Below, one piece after another: positions 43,622-52,720 of a DNA stretch of 64,000 bases (positions within the stretch are counted from its first letter, which is position 1; each line of letters opens with the position of its first letter). A model generated the notes under the pieces. It searched no databases. It was not told the origin of the DNA and saw only the letters and a program-made list of their open reading frames with translations. This stretch comes from Pseudoxanthomonas koreensis_A (lineage in GTDB: Bacteria > Pseudomonadota > Gammaproteobacteria > Xanthomonadales > Xanthomonadaceae): the NCBI RefSeq assembly GCF_041890415.1, contig NZ_CP169056.1:2418001-2482000 (forward strand), given 5' to 3'. Position numbers and translations under genes: made by a program.

Positions 43622-45208
43622 ATGACCGTCGATTTCCTGCCCGTGCGCCGGGCACTGCTGTCCGTTTCCGACAAGACCGGCCTGGTCGAACTGGCCCGCG
43701 CCCTGGTGGCACGCAACGTCGAGCTGCTCTCCACCGGCGGCACCGCCAAGGCCCTCCGCGAGGCCGGGCTGCCGGTGCGCGACGTATCCGAGGCCACCGG
43801 CTTCCCGGAAATGATGGATGGCCGGGTCAAGACCCTGCACCCGGTGGTGCACGGCGGCCTGCTGGGCCGCGCCGGCATCGACGAGGCGGTCATGGACCAG
43901 CACGGCATCGGCGCGATCGACCTGCTGGTGCTGAACCTGTATCCGTTCGAGCAGGTCACCGCGCGCGCCGACTGCACCCTGGCCGAGGCGGTGGAGAACA
44001 TCGACATCGGCGGCCCGGCGATGCTGCGCAGCGCGGCCAAGAACTTCGCACGCGTCGCGGTGGCCACCGCGCCGGACCAGTACGCGGCGTTGCTGGCCGA
44101 GCTGGAAGGCAACGACGGCCAGTTGTCGGCCGCCACCCGCTTCGCGCTGTCGGTATCCGCCTTCAACCGCGTGGCCCAGTACGACGCGGCGATCAGCAGC
44201 TATCTCTCCGCGGTGACCGATGCGTCCTCCGCCGTGCCGGTGCGCAGTGCGTTCCCCGCCCAGGCCAACGGCAGCTTCGTCAAGGTGATGGACCTGCGCT
44301 ACGGCGAGAACCCGCACCAGCAGGCCGCCTTCTACCGCGACCTGCATCCGGCACCCGGCTCGCTGGCCACGTTCGAGCAGTTGCAGGGCAAGGAGCTGAG
44401 CTACAACAACATTGCCGATGCCGACGCGGCCTGGGAATGCGTGCGCCAGTTCGACGCGCCGGCCTGCGTGATCGTCAAGCACGCCAACCCCTGCGGGGTG
44501 GCGGTGGGCGCCGACTGCGGCGCTGCCTACGAGCAGGCCTACGTCACCGACCCGACCAGCGCGTTCGGCGGCATCATCGCGTTCAACCGCACCCTGGATG
44601 CAGCAACCGCAAAATCCATCCTCGACCGCCAGTTCGTCGAGGTGCTGCTGGCGCCGGACTACGAGGCCGGCGCGCTGGAATACGCCACGAAGAAGGCCAA
44701 CGTGCGCGTGCTGCGCATCCCGATGGCCGCGCCCGCACCCGGCTTCATCGATACCAAGCGGATCGGCTCGGGGCTGCTGCTGCAGACCGCCGACGACCGC
44801 GTGGTCGGCCGCAGCGAGCTGAAGGTGGTGACCAGGCTGGCGCCGACCGACGCGCAGTTCGCCGACCTGCTGTTTGCGTGGAAGGTGGCCAAGTTCGTCA
44901 AGTCCAACGCCATCGTGTATGCCCAGGACAACCGCACCGTCGGCGTTGGCGCCGGGCAGATGAGCCGCGTGTATTCGGCGCGCATCGCCGGGATCAAGGC
45001 GGCCGATGCCGGCCTGGTGGTCGAAGGATCGGTGATGGCCTCCGATGCGTTCTTCCCGTTCCGCGATGGCATCGATGCGGCGGCCGAGGCCGGGATCAAG
45101 GCCGTGATCCAGCCCGGTGGCTCGATGCGCGACGCCGAGGTGATCGGCGCGGCCGACGAGCACGGCATCGCCATGGTGTTCACCGGCGTGCGCCACTTCC
45201 GCCACTGA
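43622..45208 (+). CDS. purH: Bifunctional AICAR transformylase / IMP cyclohydrolase
   Basis: PurH carries out the last two steps of IMP synthesis. The 528-aa protein has the N-terminal MGS-like cyclohydrolase domain (RRALLSVSDKTGLVELARAL, LLSTGGTAKALREAGLPV, MDGRVKTLHPVVHGGLLGR). The AICARFT domain has KVMDLRYGENPHQQAAFYRD, CVIVKHANPCGVAVG (Lys-His active site) and SDAFFPFRDGIDAAAEAGI, ending in VFTGVRHFRH. Length is standard. A GC-rich hairpin (GGAGGCG/CGCCTCC near 45222-45244) lies just after the stop. Confidence 0.98.
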   Translation: MTVDFLPVRRALLSVSDKTGLVELARALVARNVELLSTGGTAKALREAGLPVRDVSEATGFPEMMDGRVKTLHPVVHGGLLGRAGIDEAVMDQHGIGAIDLLVLNLYPFEQVTARADCTLAEAVENIDIGGPAMLRSAAKNFARVAVATAPDQYAALLAELEGNDGQLSAATRFALSVSAFNRVAQYDAAISSYLSAVTDASSAVPVRSAFPAQANGSFVKVMDLRYGENPHQQAAFYRDLHPAPGSLATFEQLQGKELSYNNIADADAAWECVRQFDAPACVIVKHANPCGVAVGADCGAAYEQAYVTDPTSAFGGIIAFNRTLDAATAKSILDRQFVEVLLAPDYEAGALEYATKKANVRVLRIPMAAPAPGFIDTKRIGSGLLLQTADDRVVGRSELKVVTRLAPTDAQFADLLFAWKVAKFVKSNAIVYAQDNRTVGVGAGQMSRVYSARIAGIKAADAGLVVEGSVMASDAFFPFRDGIDAAAEAGIKAVIQPGGSMRDAEVIGAADEHGIAMVFTGVRHFRH

Positions 45209-45218
45209 GCCTGTCCAC

Positions 45219-45247
45219 GCGCAGGAGGCGGCAGCGTCGCCTCCGCG
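45219..45247 (+). other. GC-rich hairpin downstream of purH
   Basis: GCGC-A-GGAGGCG pairs with CGCCTCC-GCGC across GCAGCGT with one bulge. No T-run follows, so it may be a factor-dependent end or mRNA-stabilising stem. The rest of the gap to 45419 has no recognisable gene; TATGCT at 45362 is a weak -10 for the acetyltransferase. Confidence 0.45.
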
Positions 45248-45419
45248 CAGGCCGGATGTGCCGCCTGCAATCCGGCAGCGGGCCGCTTGCGAGTCCGGCC
45301 ATGCGGGCGTGCCAGGCGCAGTGACGGTGCTGCGTTGACGTGCGGGCCGGGCCGGTGCCGCTATGCTTCCTTGCACCGCCGCCCGGAGGGGCGGCCCCGT
45401 GTACGCGCCGGAGCAGGCC

Positions 45420-45929
45420 ATGTGGATCCGCGAAGAAAGCCCTGACGATGCCGACGCCATCGGCGCCGTGGTCCTGGCCGCGTTTGCCGGCACCGCGCAT
45501 GGCGACGGCCGCCTGGAAACCCGCATCGTCGATACGCTGCGCGCCGACCGCGCCCTGGCCGTCTCGCTGGTGGCCGACATCGACCGCCGCATCGCCGGGC
45601 ACATCGCCCTCTCCGCGGCACGCCCCTCGCGCGACGGCGATGGCTGGTACGTACTTGGCCCGGTAGCAGTGGCTCCCGCCGACCAGGGCCACGGCATCGG
45701 CACGGCGCTGGTGCATGCCGGCATGCGCATCCTGCAGGAACGGCAGGCCAACGGCTGCGTGGTGCTGGGTGACCCGGCGTACTACGGCCGCTTCGGCTTC
45801 CGGCCCGATCCCCTGCTGACCCTGCCCGGCGCACCCGAAGGCGCCTTCCAGGCCCTGCGCTTCACCGATGCGGCCTCCGCCGGCGAAGTCATCCTGCACC
45901 CGGCCTTCGGCCTCCACGAACAGGACTGA
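45420..45929 (+). CDS. GNAT-family N-acetyltransferase
   Basis: The 169-aa enzyme shows the acetyl-CoA motif LGPVAVAPADQGHGIGTALVHAG (Q/R-x-x-G-x-G/A) and CVVLGDPAYYGRFGFRPDP. The latter YYxRFGF block is typical of the YhbS/predicted N-acetyltransferase branch. ATG 45420 is chosen over an upstream Met because MWIREESPDDADAIGAVVL matches family starts. Substrate is not predictable. Confidence 0.88.
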   Translation: MWIREESPDDADAIGAVVLAAFAGTAHGDGRLETRIVDTLRADRALAVSLVADIDRRIAGHIALSAARPSRDGDGWYVLGPVAVAPADQGHGIGTALVHAGMRILQERQANGCVVLGDPAYYGRFGFRPDPLLTLPGAPEGAFQALRFTDAASAGEVILHPAFGLHEQD

Positions 45930-46040
45930 GCGAGACAGTCGCGACTTCCACGCGCGGACGGATCAATGTGGGGGGTTGGCCGAGCGACGATGAAGTAACA
46001 GGCAGAACCGTCGAGATGCGGTTGGATCGCCAGTGGATCC

Positions 46041-46129
46041 GTCGTGATACCCCCTGGCGTCCGTGTCCCCCGGTCCCGGCCTTACGGCCGGCACCTCCTC
46101 CTTTACCTCCCGCCAGGGGGCATCACGAC
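46041..46129 (-). repeat. Core-and-arms element, copy C
   Basis: Arms 46041-46059 (GTCGTGATACCCCCTGGCG) and 46111-46129 are complementary at 18 of 19 positions, with a sequence unlike either arm set at 5.6-6.2 kb. The about 51-nt core matches copies A and B: GTGTCCCCCGG at one end, an inner hairpin CCGGCC-TTAC-GGCCGG, and CACCTCCTCCTTTACCTCCC at the other. The conserved ATG of copies A and B is here ACG on the minus strand. Confidence 0.8.
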
Positions 46130-46247
46130 GCATCTTCCAGATATCGCGGCGCTTTCTGCACTTCGCGTTCGCTTTCGGCCGTACCCCCTTTGCAGGCCGT
46201 CCGCGCGCACACAACGAAGCACACCACCGCACGGCCGCGAAGGACGT
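46130..46247. other. Spacer between two palindromic repeats, no gene seen
   Basis: Open frames here have no family match and cross the palindromes. Nothing else recognisable is seen. Confidence 0.4.
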
Positions 46248-46348
46248 CGCGGCATGGGGGCATCGACCGAGTGGCACATGGATGTGCCACGGCCGCGAGT
46301 GCGTACATGGATGTACGCCCGAGCGGTGGGCGATGCCCCCATGTCGCG
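46248..46348. repeat. Nested palindrome with two 'ACATGGATGT' hairpins
   Basis: Outer arms 46248-46265 and 46331-46348 are complementary at 17 of 18 positions. Inside are two perfect hairpins sharing the loop sequence: GTGGCACAT-GG-ATGTGCCAC (46271-46290) and GCGTACAT-GG-ATGTACGC (46301-46318). They are separated by GGCCGCGAGT. The remaining bases to the purD promoter contain no other feature. Confidence 0.85.
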
Positions 46349-46446
46349 GCGGCCCCGTCCGAAGCCGCCCACACGCCGTTGCCCGGCCGTCGCCGTTGCT
46401 TCGGCCGTTGCCGCTGCAAGCAACCGCCCCCGCAACCCCGTCGCGC

Positions 46447-46452
46447 TAGAAT
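46447..46452 (+). promoter_or_regulatory. Candidate -10 box of purD
   Basis: TAGAAT in CGCGCTAGAATCGC lies 34 bp before the purD ATG. It is the same cTAGAAT form as at yajQ and groES. No clear -35 is seen. Confidence 0.45.
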
Positions 46453-46486
46453 CGCAGCCCCGTCAGCAAGCCCCACCCCCAGCCTC

Positions 46487-47794
46487 ATGTCCAAAGTCCT
46501 CGTTATCGGTTCCGGCGGCCGCGAACACGCCCTGGCCTGGAAACTGGCCCAGTCGCCGCGCGTGGACGAAGTCATCGTCGCCCCCGGCAACGCAGGCACC
46601 GCCACCGAGGGCAAATGCCGCAACGCCCCGGTCAAGGTCACCGACATCGACGGCCTGCTCCAGCTTGCCCGCGACGAAGGCATCGACATCACCGTGGTCG
46701 GCCCCGAAGTGCCGTTGGTGGCCGGCGTGGTCGACCGCTTCCGCGCCGCCGGCCTGCGCATCTTCGGGCCCAGCGCCGCCGCGGCGCAGCTGGAGGGCAG
46801 CAAGGCGTTCGCCAAGGATTTCCTCGCCCGCCACGGCATCCCGACCGCGTTCTATTCGGTGTTCACCGAGGTCGAGCCCGCGCTCGCCTATCTGCGCGAG
46901 CATGGCGCGCCGATCGTGGTCAAGGCCGACGGCCTGGCCGCAGGCAAGGGCGTGATCGTGGCCATGACCCTGGACGAGGCCGAAGCGGCGGTGCGCGACA
47001 TGCTCTCTGGCAACGCCTTCGGCGACGCCGGCGCGCGGGTGGTGATCGAGGAATTCCTCGACGGCGAGGAAGCCAGCTTCATCTCCATGGTCGACGGCCG
47101 CACCGCGCTGCCGATGGCCACCAGCCAGGACCACAAGCGCGTGGGCGATGGCGATACCGGCCCCAACACCGGCGGCATGGGCGCCTACTCGCCCGCGCCG
47201 GTGGTCACCCCCGAGGTGCACGCGCGGATCATGCGCGAGGTGGTGGAGCCGACCGTGGCCGGCATGGCCGCCGATGGCGTGCCGTTCACCGGCTTCCTCT
47301 ACGCCGGGCTGATGATCGATGCCAGCGGCACGCCCAAGGTCATCGAATTCAATGTGCGCTTCGGCGACCCGGAAACCCAGCCGGTGCTGCTGCGCCTGCA
47401 ATCGGACCTGCTGGAACTGCTTGAAGCAGCCCTGGACGAGCGCCTGCACGAAGTGGACGCGCAGTGGGACCGGCGCCCCTCGCTGGGCGTGGTGATGGCC
47501 GCGCGCCCCTATCCGGACACGCCGGTCACCGGCGAGCCGATCAGCGGCCTGGACGCGGTGACGGGTGATCCGGCCAGCGGCAAGGCCAAGGTCTTCCACG
47601 CAGGCACCACGCTCGACAACCAGGGCCGCGTGCTCAGCGCCGGTGGCCGGGTGCTGTGCGTGACCGCGCTGGGCGACAGCGTGGCCGATGCGCAGCAGCG
47701 CGTGCACACAGGCGTGGATGCCATCAGCTGGGCCAGCGCCTTCCATCGCCGCGACATCGGCTGGCGCGCGATCGCACGCGAGCAGGGCCGCTAG
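46487..47794 (+). CDS. purD: Phosphoribosylamine-glycine ligase
   Basis: GARS catalyses the second step of purine synthesis. The 435-aa ATP-grasp protein shows KVLVIGSGGREHALAWKLAQ, VVGPEVPLVAGVVDRFRAAG, VKADGLAAGKGVIVA, IEEFLDGEEASFISMVDG, GDTGPNTGGMGAYSPAP and VIEFNVRFGDPETQ. Length is standard. Three bases separate its stop from the aminotransferase GTG start, so the two are probably co-translated. Confidence 0.98.
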   Translation: MSKVLVIGSGGREHALAWKLAQSPRVDEVIVAPGNAGTATEGKCRNAPVKVTDIDGLLQLARDEGIDITVVGPEVPLVAGVVDRFRAAGLRIFGPSAAAAQLEGSKAFAKDFLARHGIPTAFYSVFTEVEPALAYLREHGAPIVVKADGLAAGKGVIVAMTLDEAEAAVRDMLSGNAFGDAGARVVIEEFLDGEEASFISMVDGRTALPMATSQDHKRVGDGDTGPNTGGMGAYSPAPVVTPEVHARIMREVVEPTVAGMAADGVPFTGFLYAGLMIDASGTPKVIEFNVRFGDPETQPVLLRLQSDLLELLEAALDERLHEVDAQWDRRPSLGVVMAARPYPDTPVTGEPISGLDAVTGDPASGKAKVFHAGTTLDNQGRVLSAGGRVLCVTALGDSVADAQQRVHTGVDAISWASAFHRRDIGWRAIAREQGR

Positions 47795-47797
47795 CCC

Positions 47798-48940
47798 GTG
47801 CGCGGCCGGATCGAACCGTTCCGCGCAATCGCCATCAGCCAGCTTGCGCGTGCACTGGAGGGTGAAGGCCGCTCCGTGGTGCACATGGAGTTCGGCCAAC
47901 CCTCCACCCCGGCCCCGCCCGCGGCGCTGGCCGCCGTGCGCGCGGCGCTGGACCAGGACCCGCCCGGCTACTGGGAAAGCGTGCCGCTGCGCGCGCGCAT
48001 CGCCCGCCACTACCGCGACAGCTACGACGTGGACGTGGACCCGGCGCGGATCATCCTCACCTGTGGCGCGTCACCGGCGCTGCTGCTGGCGTTGCTGTCG
48101 CGCTTCGATGCCGGCGACCGCATCGCCTTCGCGCGCCCGGGTTACATCGCCTACCGCAACACCACCGTGGCCGCGCACCTGCAGCCGGTGGAGATCGGCT
48201 GCGGCGCCGACACCGGCTACCAGCTCACCGCCGCGGCGATCGCCGCGCTGGATCCGGCACCGGCCGGGGTCATCCTGGCCAGCCCGGCCAACCCCACCGG
48301 CACGATCATTCCCGCCGCCGGACTGCAGGCCATCGCGCAGGTCTGCCGCGAGCGCGGCATCGTGCTGGTGTCCGACGAGATCTACCACGGCCTGCACTAC
48401 ACGCAGCCGGCACGTTCGATCCTGGAGTACGCGCCCGACGCGCTAGTGGTGAACAGCTTTTCCAAGTACTACAGCATGGTCGACTGGCGCCTGGGCTGGC
48501 TGCTGGTGCCGTCCGCGCACGTGGACACCGCCCGCGCCTATGCCGGCAACCTGTTCCTCACCCCGCCCTCGCCGAGCCAGCAGGCCGCGCTGGTGGCGCT
48601 GGACTGCACCGAAGTACTGGAAGGCCATCGCGCCATGTATGCGCGCAATCGTGCGCTGCTGCTGGAGGCGTTGCCATCACTGGGACTGGAACGCATCGCG
48701 CCCCCGGATGGCGCGTTCTACATCTGGGCCGACGTGGGCCACCTCACCGATGACAGCATGGCGTTGTGCACCCGCCTGCTGGAAGACACCGGCGTTGCCC
48801 TGGCGCCGGGCGTGGATTTCGACCCGGTCGACGGCCACCGCTTCATCCGCTTCAGCTTCGCCCCGGCCACCGCGCACATCGAAGAAGCGCTGCGGCGGCT
48901 GCGACCGTGGTTCGCCGCGCAGCCACGCATCGACGCGTAG
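47798..48940 (+). CDS. Class I/II PLP-dependent aminotransferase
   Basis: The 380-aa fold-type I enzyme has MEFGQPSTPAPPAAL, YRDSYDVDVDPARIILTCGA, LASPANPTGTIIPAAGLQAI, VSDEIYHGLHYTQPA with the PLP Asp, and NSFSKYYSMVDWRLGWLLVP with the Schiff-base Lys. It ends RFIRFSFAPATAHIEEALRR. The GTG 47798 start follows purD by three bases. Members act on aspartate, alanine or other amino acids; the substrate is not predictable from these motifs. Confidence 0.9.
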   Translation: MRGRIEPFRAIAISQLARALEGEGRSVVHMEFGQPSTPAPPAALAAVRAALDQDPPGYWESVPLRARIARHYRDSYDVDVDPARIILTCGASPALLLALLSRFDAGDRIAFARPGYIAYRNTTVAAHLQPVEIGCGADTGYQLTAAAIAALDPAPAGVILASPANPTGTIIPAAGLQAIAQVCRERGIVLVSDEIYHGLHYTQPARSILEYAPDALVVNSFSKYYSMVDWRLGWLLVPSAHVDTARAYAGNLFLTPPSPSQQAALVALDCTEVLEGHRAMYARNRALLLEALPSLGLERIAPPDGAFYIWADVGHLTDDSMALCTRLLEDTGVALAPGVDFDPVDGHRFIRFSFAPATAHIEEALRRLRPWFAAQPRIDA

Positions 48941-49010
48941 GCGGCCGCGGACCGCAAGCGCGTCGGGCCGGGCTCGGCGGCGGCGGCGTGCCGAGGGCCC
49001 GGCGCGCCGG

Positions 49011-49871
49011 CTACACGTTGGCCGAGATCGGCGGCAGGCTGGTGTCCAGCGCCGCGGCGCCCTCGTCGCTGCGCAGCACTGGTTGCGCGCCCACGTCGAT
49101 GCCGTAGGCGGTCATCGACAGCGATCCGTAGCTGTAGCCCTCCACCAGCGTTTGCGCCGGCCGCTGCGCCGCGGCCGCCAGCCCGGCCACGTACAACAGC
49201 GGCAGGAAGTGGTCGGTGATCGGCACCGCCGTGCGGTAGTCCGGGTGCGAGGCCAGCGATGCGATCTGGTGCGGCGCCTCGGCCATCAGCTCGCGCGCGC
49301 GCTCGTCGAAGCGGTGCGCCCAGTCGAAGCCGGCATCGGGCTGCTTCCAGTCGATCGCGCGCAGGTTGTGCACCACGTTGCCGCTGCCCACGATCAGGAT
49401 GCCGCGCTCGCGCAGCCTGGCCAGCTTCGCGCCCAGCTCCAGGTGCCACTCCAGCGGCCGGCGCGTATCCAGCGACAGCTGCACCACGGGGATGTCGGCA
49501 TCCGGGAACGCATGCACCAGCACCGACCAGGTGCCGTGGTCCAGGCCCCAGGAATCGATATCCGGGCCCACGCGGTCGGGCTGCGCCAGCTCGGCCACCT
49601 CCTCCACCAGTTCCGGCAGCCCCGGCGCCGGATACTCCACGTCGAACAGCGCCTTCGGGAAGCCGAAGAAATCGTGGATCGTGCGCGGCCGCGGCATCGC
49701 CGTCACCGCCAGCATCGGCACGTACCAGTGCGCCGACACCGCCAGGATCCCGCGCGGGCGCGGTACCGAAGCGCCGAACGTCCGCCATGCCTCGGTATAG
49801 CGGTTGCGCTCCAGCGCATTCATCGGGCTGCCGTGGCCGAGGAATGCGGCGGGCATGAGGGGCGTGGTCAT
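49011..49871 (-). CDS. DODA-type extradiol ring-opening dioxygenase
   Basis: The 286-aa class III dioxygenase resembles E. coli YgiD, a 4,5-DOPA dioxygenase. Metal-site histidines lie in FLGHGSPMNAL, LAVSAHWYVP, GLDHGTWSVLVHAFPDADIP and SLASHPDYRTAVPITDHFLP. IVGSGNVVHNLRAIDWK is typical. The ATG 49871 matches family starts; the longer frame upstream overlaps the divergent LplT-PlsC gene. Natural substrate unknown. Confidence 0.9.
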   Translation of the reverse strand: MTTPLMPAAFLGHGSPMNALERNRYTEAWRTFGASVPRPRGILAVSAHWYVPMLAVTAMPRPRTIHDFFGFPKALFDVEYPAPGLPELVEEVAELAQPDRVGPDIDSWGLDHGTWSVLVHAFPDADIPVVQLSLDTRRPLEWHLELGAKLARLRERGILIVGSGNVVHNLRAIDWKQPDAGFDWAHRFDERARELMAEAPHQIASLASHPDYRTAVPITDHFLPLLYVAGLAAAAQRPAQTLVEGYSYGSLSMTAYGIDVGAQPVLRSDEGAAALDTSLPPISANV

Positions 49872-50001
49872 CGCGGTTCTCCGGTATGGGATGCCTGCAC
49901 GGGGGCGGGCAGGCACAGCCTGGGCCAGCTGCGCGGCTGGCGGCGTAAACGCAAGCTTGCCATCGTCTGCTAGGCTCCGGCGCAGTCCCGCGGAGACCCG
50001 C

Positions 50002-51924
50002 ATGTCCGGCCACAGCCAGTTCGCGCTGCTGACCCAGCGCCGCTTCCTGCCCTACTTCATCGTCCAGGCACTGGGCGCATTCAACGACAACGTCTACCGC
50101 CAGGCCATCATCGGCCTGCTGTTCTTCCTGGGCGTGAGCACGGCCGAGCGCTCGATGTACGCGATCATCGCCCCGGCGATCTTCATCGCGCCGTACTTCC
50201 TGTTCTCGGCCATCGCCGGGCAGGTGGCCGAGAAGCTGGAAAAGCAGCGCCTGATCGTGATCACCACCACCATGGAAATCGTGATCATGTCCCTGGCCGC
50301 GACCGGTTTCCTGCTGCAGAGCATGCCGGTGCTGCTGGTGGCGCTGTTCTGCACCGGCATGCAGTCCACCCTGTTCGGCCCGGTGAAATATTCGGTGCTG
50401 CCGGCCATCCTCAAGCCCGAGGAACTGACCGGCGGCAACGGCCTGGTCGAGATGGGCACCTCGATCTCGATCCTGGGCGGGATGATCTTCGGCGGGCTGA
50501 TCTTCCAGCTGGCCGGCGCGCACGGGCCGGTGGTGGCCGCCACCGCCATCGTGGCGCTGGCGGTGGTCGGCAACCTGGTGGCGCGGCGCATCCCGCGGGT
50601 GGACGCCGGTGCGCCGGGGCTGAAGGTCAACTTCAACCCGCTGCCCGAGTCGCTGGCAGTGCTGCGCATGGCCCGGCGCCAGCCGGCGGTGCGCAACGCG
50701 ATCCTGGGCGTGTCCTGGTTCTGGTTCTTCGGCACCGTGCTGACCTCGCAGTTGCCGGCCTATGCCGAGCTCAACCTGGGCGGCATGGCCGGCTCGGCCA
50801 CGTTGTACATCTTCGCCCTGGCCCTGTTCTCGGTGGGCACCGGCACCGGCTCGCTGCTGTGCGAGAAATTGTCGGCGCGCACGGTGGAGATCGGCCTGGT
50901 GCCGCTGGGCGCGCTGGGCATGAGCGGATTCCTGCTGGACCTGTACTTCGCGCGCCCCGGGCTGGCGCCTGCAGGCGGGCTGGACGTGGCCGGCTTCCTG
51001 GCCGCACCGGGCAGTTGGCGCATCGTCATCGACCTGCTGGGCATCGGCATGTTCGCCGGGTTGTTCGTGGTGCCGCTGTTCGCGCTGATCCAGAGCCGCA
51101 GCCCGAACTCGGAGATGTCGCGGGTGTTCGCCGCGCTCAACATCCAGAACTCCGGCTTCATCGTGCTGGCCGCACTGGTGGCGCTGGCCGCGCAGCAACT
51201 TGGCTGGACCGGACCGCAGCTGTTCCTGGCCCTGGCGGTGGCCAACCTGCTGGTGGCCGCATGGATCTTCACGCTGGTTCCGGAATTCCTGATGCGCTTC
51301 CTGAGCTGGCTGCTGGTGCGCGCGTTGTACCGCATGCGCATCCGCGGGGTGGAGGCGCACGTGCCCGACGACGGGGCGGCCGTGATCGTGTGCAACCACG
51401 TCAGCTACATGGACGCGCTGATCCTGGCGGCCAGCATCCCGCGCCCGGTGCGCTTCGTCATGTACTACCGCATCTTCAACATCCCGGTGATGCGCTGGAT
51501 CTTCCGCACCGCCAAGGCCATCCCGATCGCCGGCGCGCGCGAGGACCCGGCGCTGATGCAGCGCGCGTTCGACGCCATCGACGCCACCCTGGCCGAGGGC
51601 GAGATGGTGTGCATCTTCCCGGAAGGGGCGCTGACCCGCGATGGAGAAATCGCGCCGTTCAAGTCCGGGGTGGAGAAGATCCTGGAGCGGGCCACGGCCG
51701 CCGGGCGCCCGGTCCCGGTGGTGCCGATGGCCCTGCGCGGGATGTGGGCCAGCATGTGGAGCCGCCGCAGCGAGCGTGCCCAGGCCAGCGCCCTGGGCCG
51801 GATGCGGGTGCCGCGCCGCTTCCGCGCCCTGGTCGAGGTGGTGGCCGCGCCGGCGCTGCCGGGCGATGCCTCTGCCCAGACACTGGAAGCCCATGTGCGT
51901 GCCCTGCGCGGTGATGCGGCCTGA
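50002..51924 (+). CDS. Lysophospholipid transporter-acyltransferase fusion (LplT-PlsC)
   Basis: The 640-aa protein joins an MFS transporter (about 1-430; LPYFIVQALGAFNDNVYRQA and further helices through about twelve segments) to a PlsC acyltransferase. The latter has VIVCNHVSYMDALILA (HX4D), FIFPEGA-like VCIFPEGALTRDGEIAPFKS and VPMALRGMW. This is the Aas-like arrangement without the acyl-ACP synthetase part. It should flip lysophospholipid inward and re-acylate it, repairing the envelope. The 130-bp gap to the divergent dioxygenase gene holds TAGGCT at 49971, a weak -10. Confidence 0.92.
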   Translation: MSGHSQFALLTQRRFLPYFIVQALGAFNDNVYRQAIIGLLFFLGVSTAERSMYAIIAPAIFIAPYFLFSAIAGQVAEKLEKQRLIVITTTMEIVIMSLAATGFLLQSMPVLLVALFCTGMQSTLFGPVKYSVLPAILKPEELTGGNGLVEMGTSISILGGMIFGGLIFQLAGAHGPVVAATAIVALAVVGNLVARRIPRVDAGAPGLKVNFNPLPESLAVLRMARRQPAVRNAILGVSWFWFFGTVLTSQLPAYAELNLGGMAGSATLYIFALALFSVGTGTGSLLCEKLSARTVEIGLVPLGALGMSGFLLDLYFARPGLAPAGGLDVAGFLAAPGSWRIVIDLLGIGMFAGLFVVPLFALIQSRSPNSEMSRVFAALNIQNSGFIVLAALVALAAQQLGWTGPQLFLALAVANLLVAAWIFTLVPEFLMRFLSWLLVRALYRMRIRGVEAHVPDDGAAVIVCNHVSYMDALILAASIPRPVRFVMYYRIFNIPVMRWIFRTAKAIPIAGAREDPALMQRAFDAIDATLAEGEMVCIFPEGALTRDGEIAPFKSGVEKILERATAAGRPVPVVPMALRGMWASMWSRRSERAQASALGRMRVPRRFRALVEVVAAPALPGDASAQTLEAHVRALRGDAA

Positions 51925-52015
51925 GCCGGCCGCGCACGCGCACACATGAGACGGCTATGCCGGTGCCGTCGCGTCGGTTAGGCTTTGGCCTCGTTGCCAG
52001 GGGAACCCGATATCC

Positions 52016-52309
52016 ATGAGTGCCATGCCGCCATACGGCCAGACCGAATACGTGCCGAACAATCTGGTCTGGGCCATCCTGACCACCCTGTTCTGCTGCC
52101 TGCCGCTGGGCATCGTCTCGATCATCTATGCCTCCCAGGTGGACGGCAAGCGCGCGGCCGGCGATATCCACGGCGCACGCGAGGCTGCGCGCAAGGCCAG
52201 GCTGTGGGCCATCTGGTCGGCGCTGTCCGGCCCGATCCTGATCACCGTGTGGATCTTCCTGTTCGGCGGCCTGGCCCTGCTGGGCGGCATGTCCGGCGGC
52301 GCATACTGA
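52016..52309 (+). CDS. CD225/dispanin-family membrane protein, copy 1
   Basis: The 97-aa protein has NNLVWAILTTLFCCLPLGIV, SIIYASQVDGKRAAGD and AREAARKARLWAIWSALSG, then a second helix. This is the two-helix CD225 pattern with the cysteine pair CCLP and the AxxxDxxGA-type loop. Related eukaryotic IFITM proteins alter membrane fusion; the bacterial role is unknown. It pairs with the next gene, 46 bp away. Confidence 0.85.
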   Translation: MSAMPPYGQTEYVPNNLVWAILTTLFCCLPLGIVSIIYASQVDGKRAAGDIHGAREAARKARLWAIWSALSGPILITVWIFLFGGLALLGGMSGGAY

Positions 52310-52355
52310 CCGCCGAGCGGCGGACCTTCCCGATCGTTCCCCAAGGAGACTTGCC

Positions 52356-52715
52356 ATGAGTTATGTGCCGCCCCCGGCGCCGCCTGCCGCTTCCCACCTC
52401 CCGGCTCACGGCCCGGTGCCCAACCACCTGATCTGGGCGATCATCGCCACCTTCTTCAGCCTGTGCCTGTGCTGCGGCATCCCTGGCCTGGGCACCGGCA
52501 TCGCCGCCATCGTGTTCTCGTCCAAGGTCAACAGCCGCCTCAACGCCGGTGACTTCGACGGCGCGCGCAGCGCTTCCAACACCGCCAAGATCCTGTGCTG
52601 GGTCACCACCGGCTTCGCCATCCTGGGCCTGCTGTGGATGGTCTACTCGTTCACCGCCGGCAACGGCGCGGCGCAGTGGCAGGAAATGATGCAGCAGATC
52701 CAGCAGGCGCAGTAA
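52356..52715 (+). CDS. CD225/dispanin-family membrane protein, copy 2
   Basis: The 119-aa protein shares the motif order of its neighbour: PNHLIWAIIATFFSLCLCCG, GIAAIVFSSKVNSRLNAGDF, DGARSASNTAKILCWVTTGF, then a second helix and a short polar tail. A Pro-rich stretch leads the protein. AAGGAG precedes the ATG. It is most likely a diverged duplicate of copy 1, and both may be co-transcribed with the DUF2752 gene. Confidence 0.85.
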   Translation: MSYVPPPAPPAASHLPAHGPVPNHLIWAIIATFFSLCLCCGIPGLGTGIAAIVFSSKVNSRLNAGDFDGARSASNTAKILCWVTTGFAILGLLWMVYSFTAGNGAAQWQEMMQQIQQAQ

Positions 52716-52720
52716 CCCGC

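Noticed and set aside
45968..46486. N-terminal extension of purD through the palindromes
   Set aside because: PurD starts at MSKVLVIGSGGREHA; the extension is encoded by repeats and has no homology to the family.
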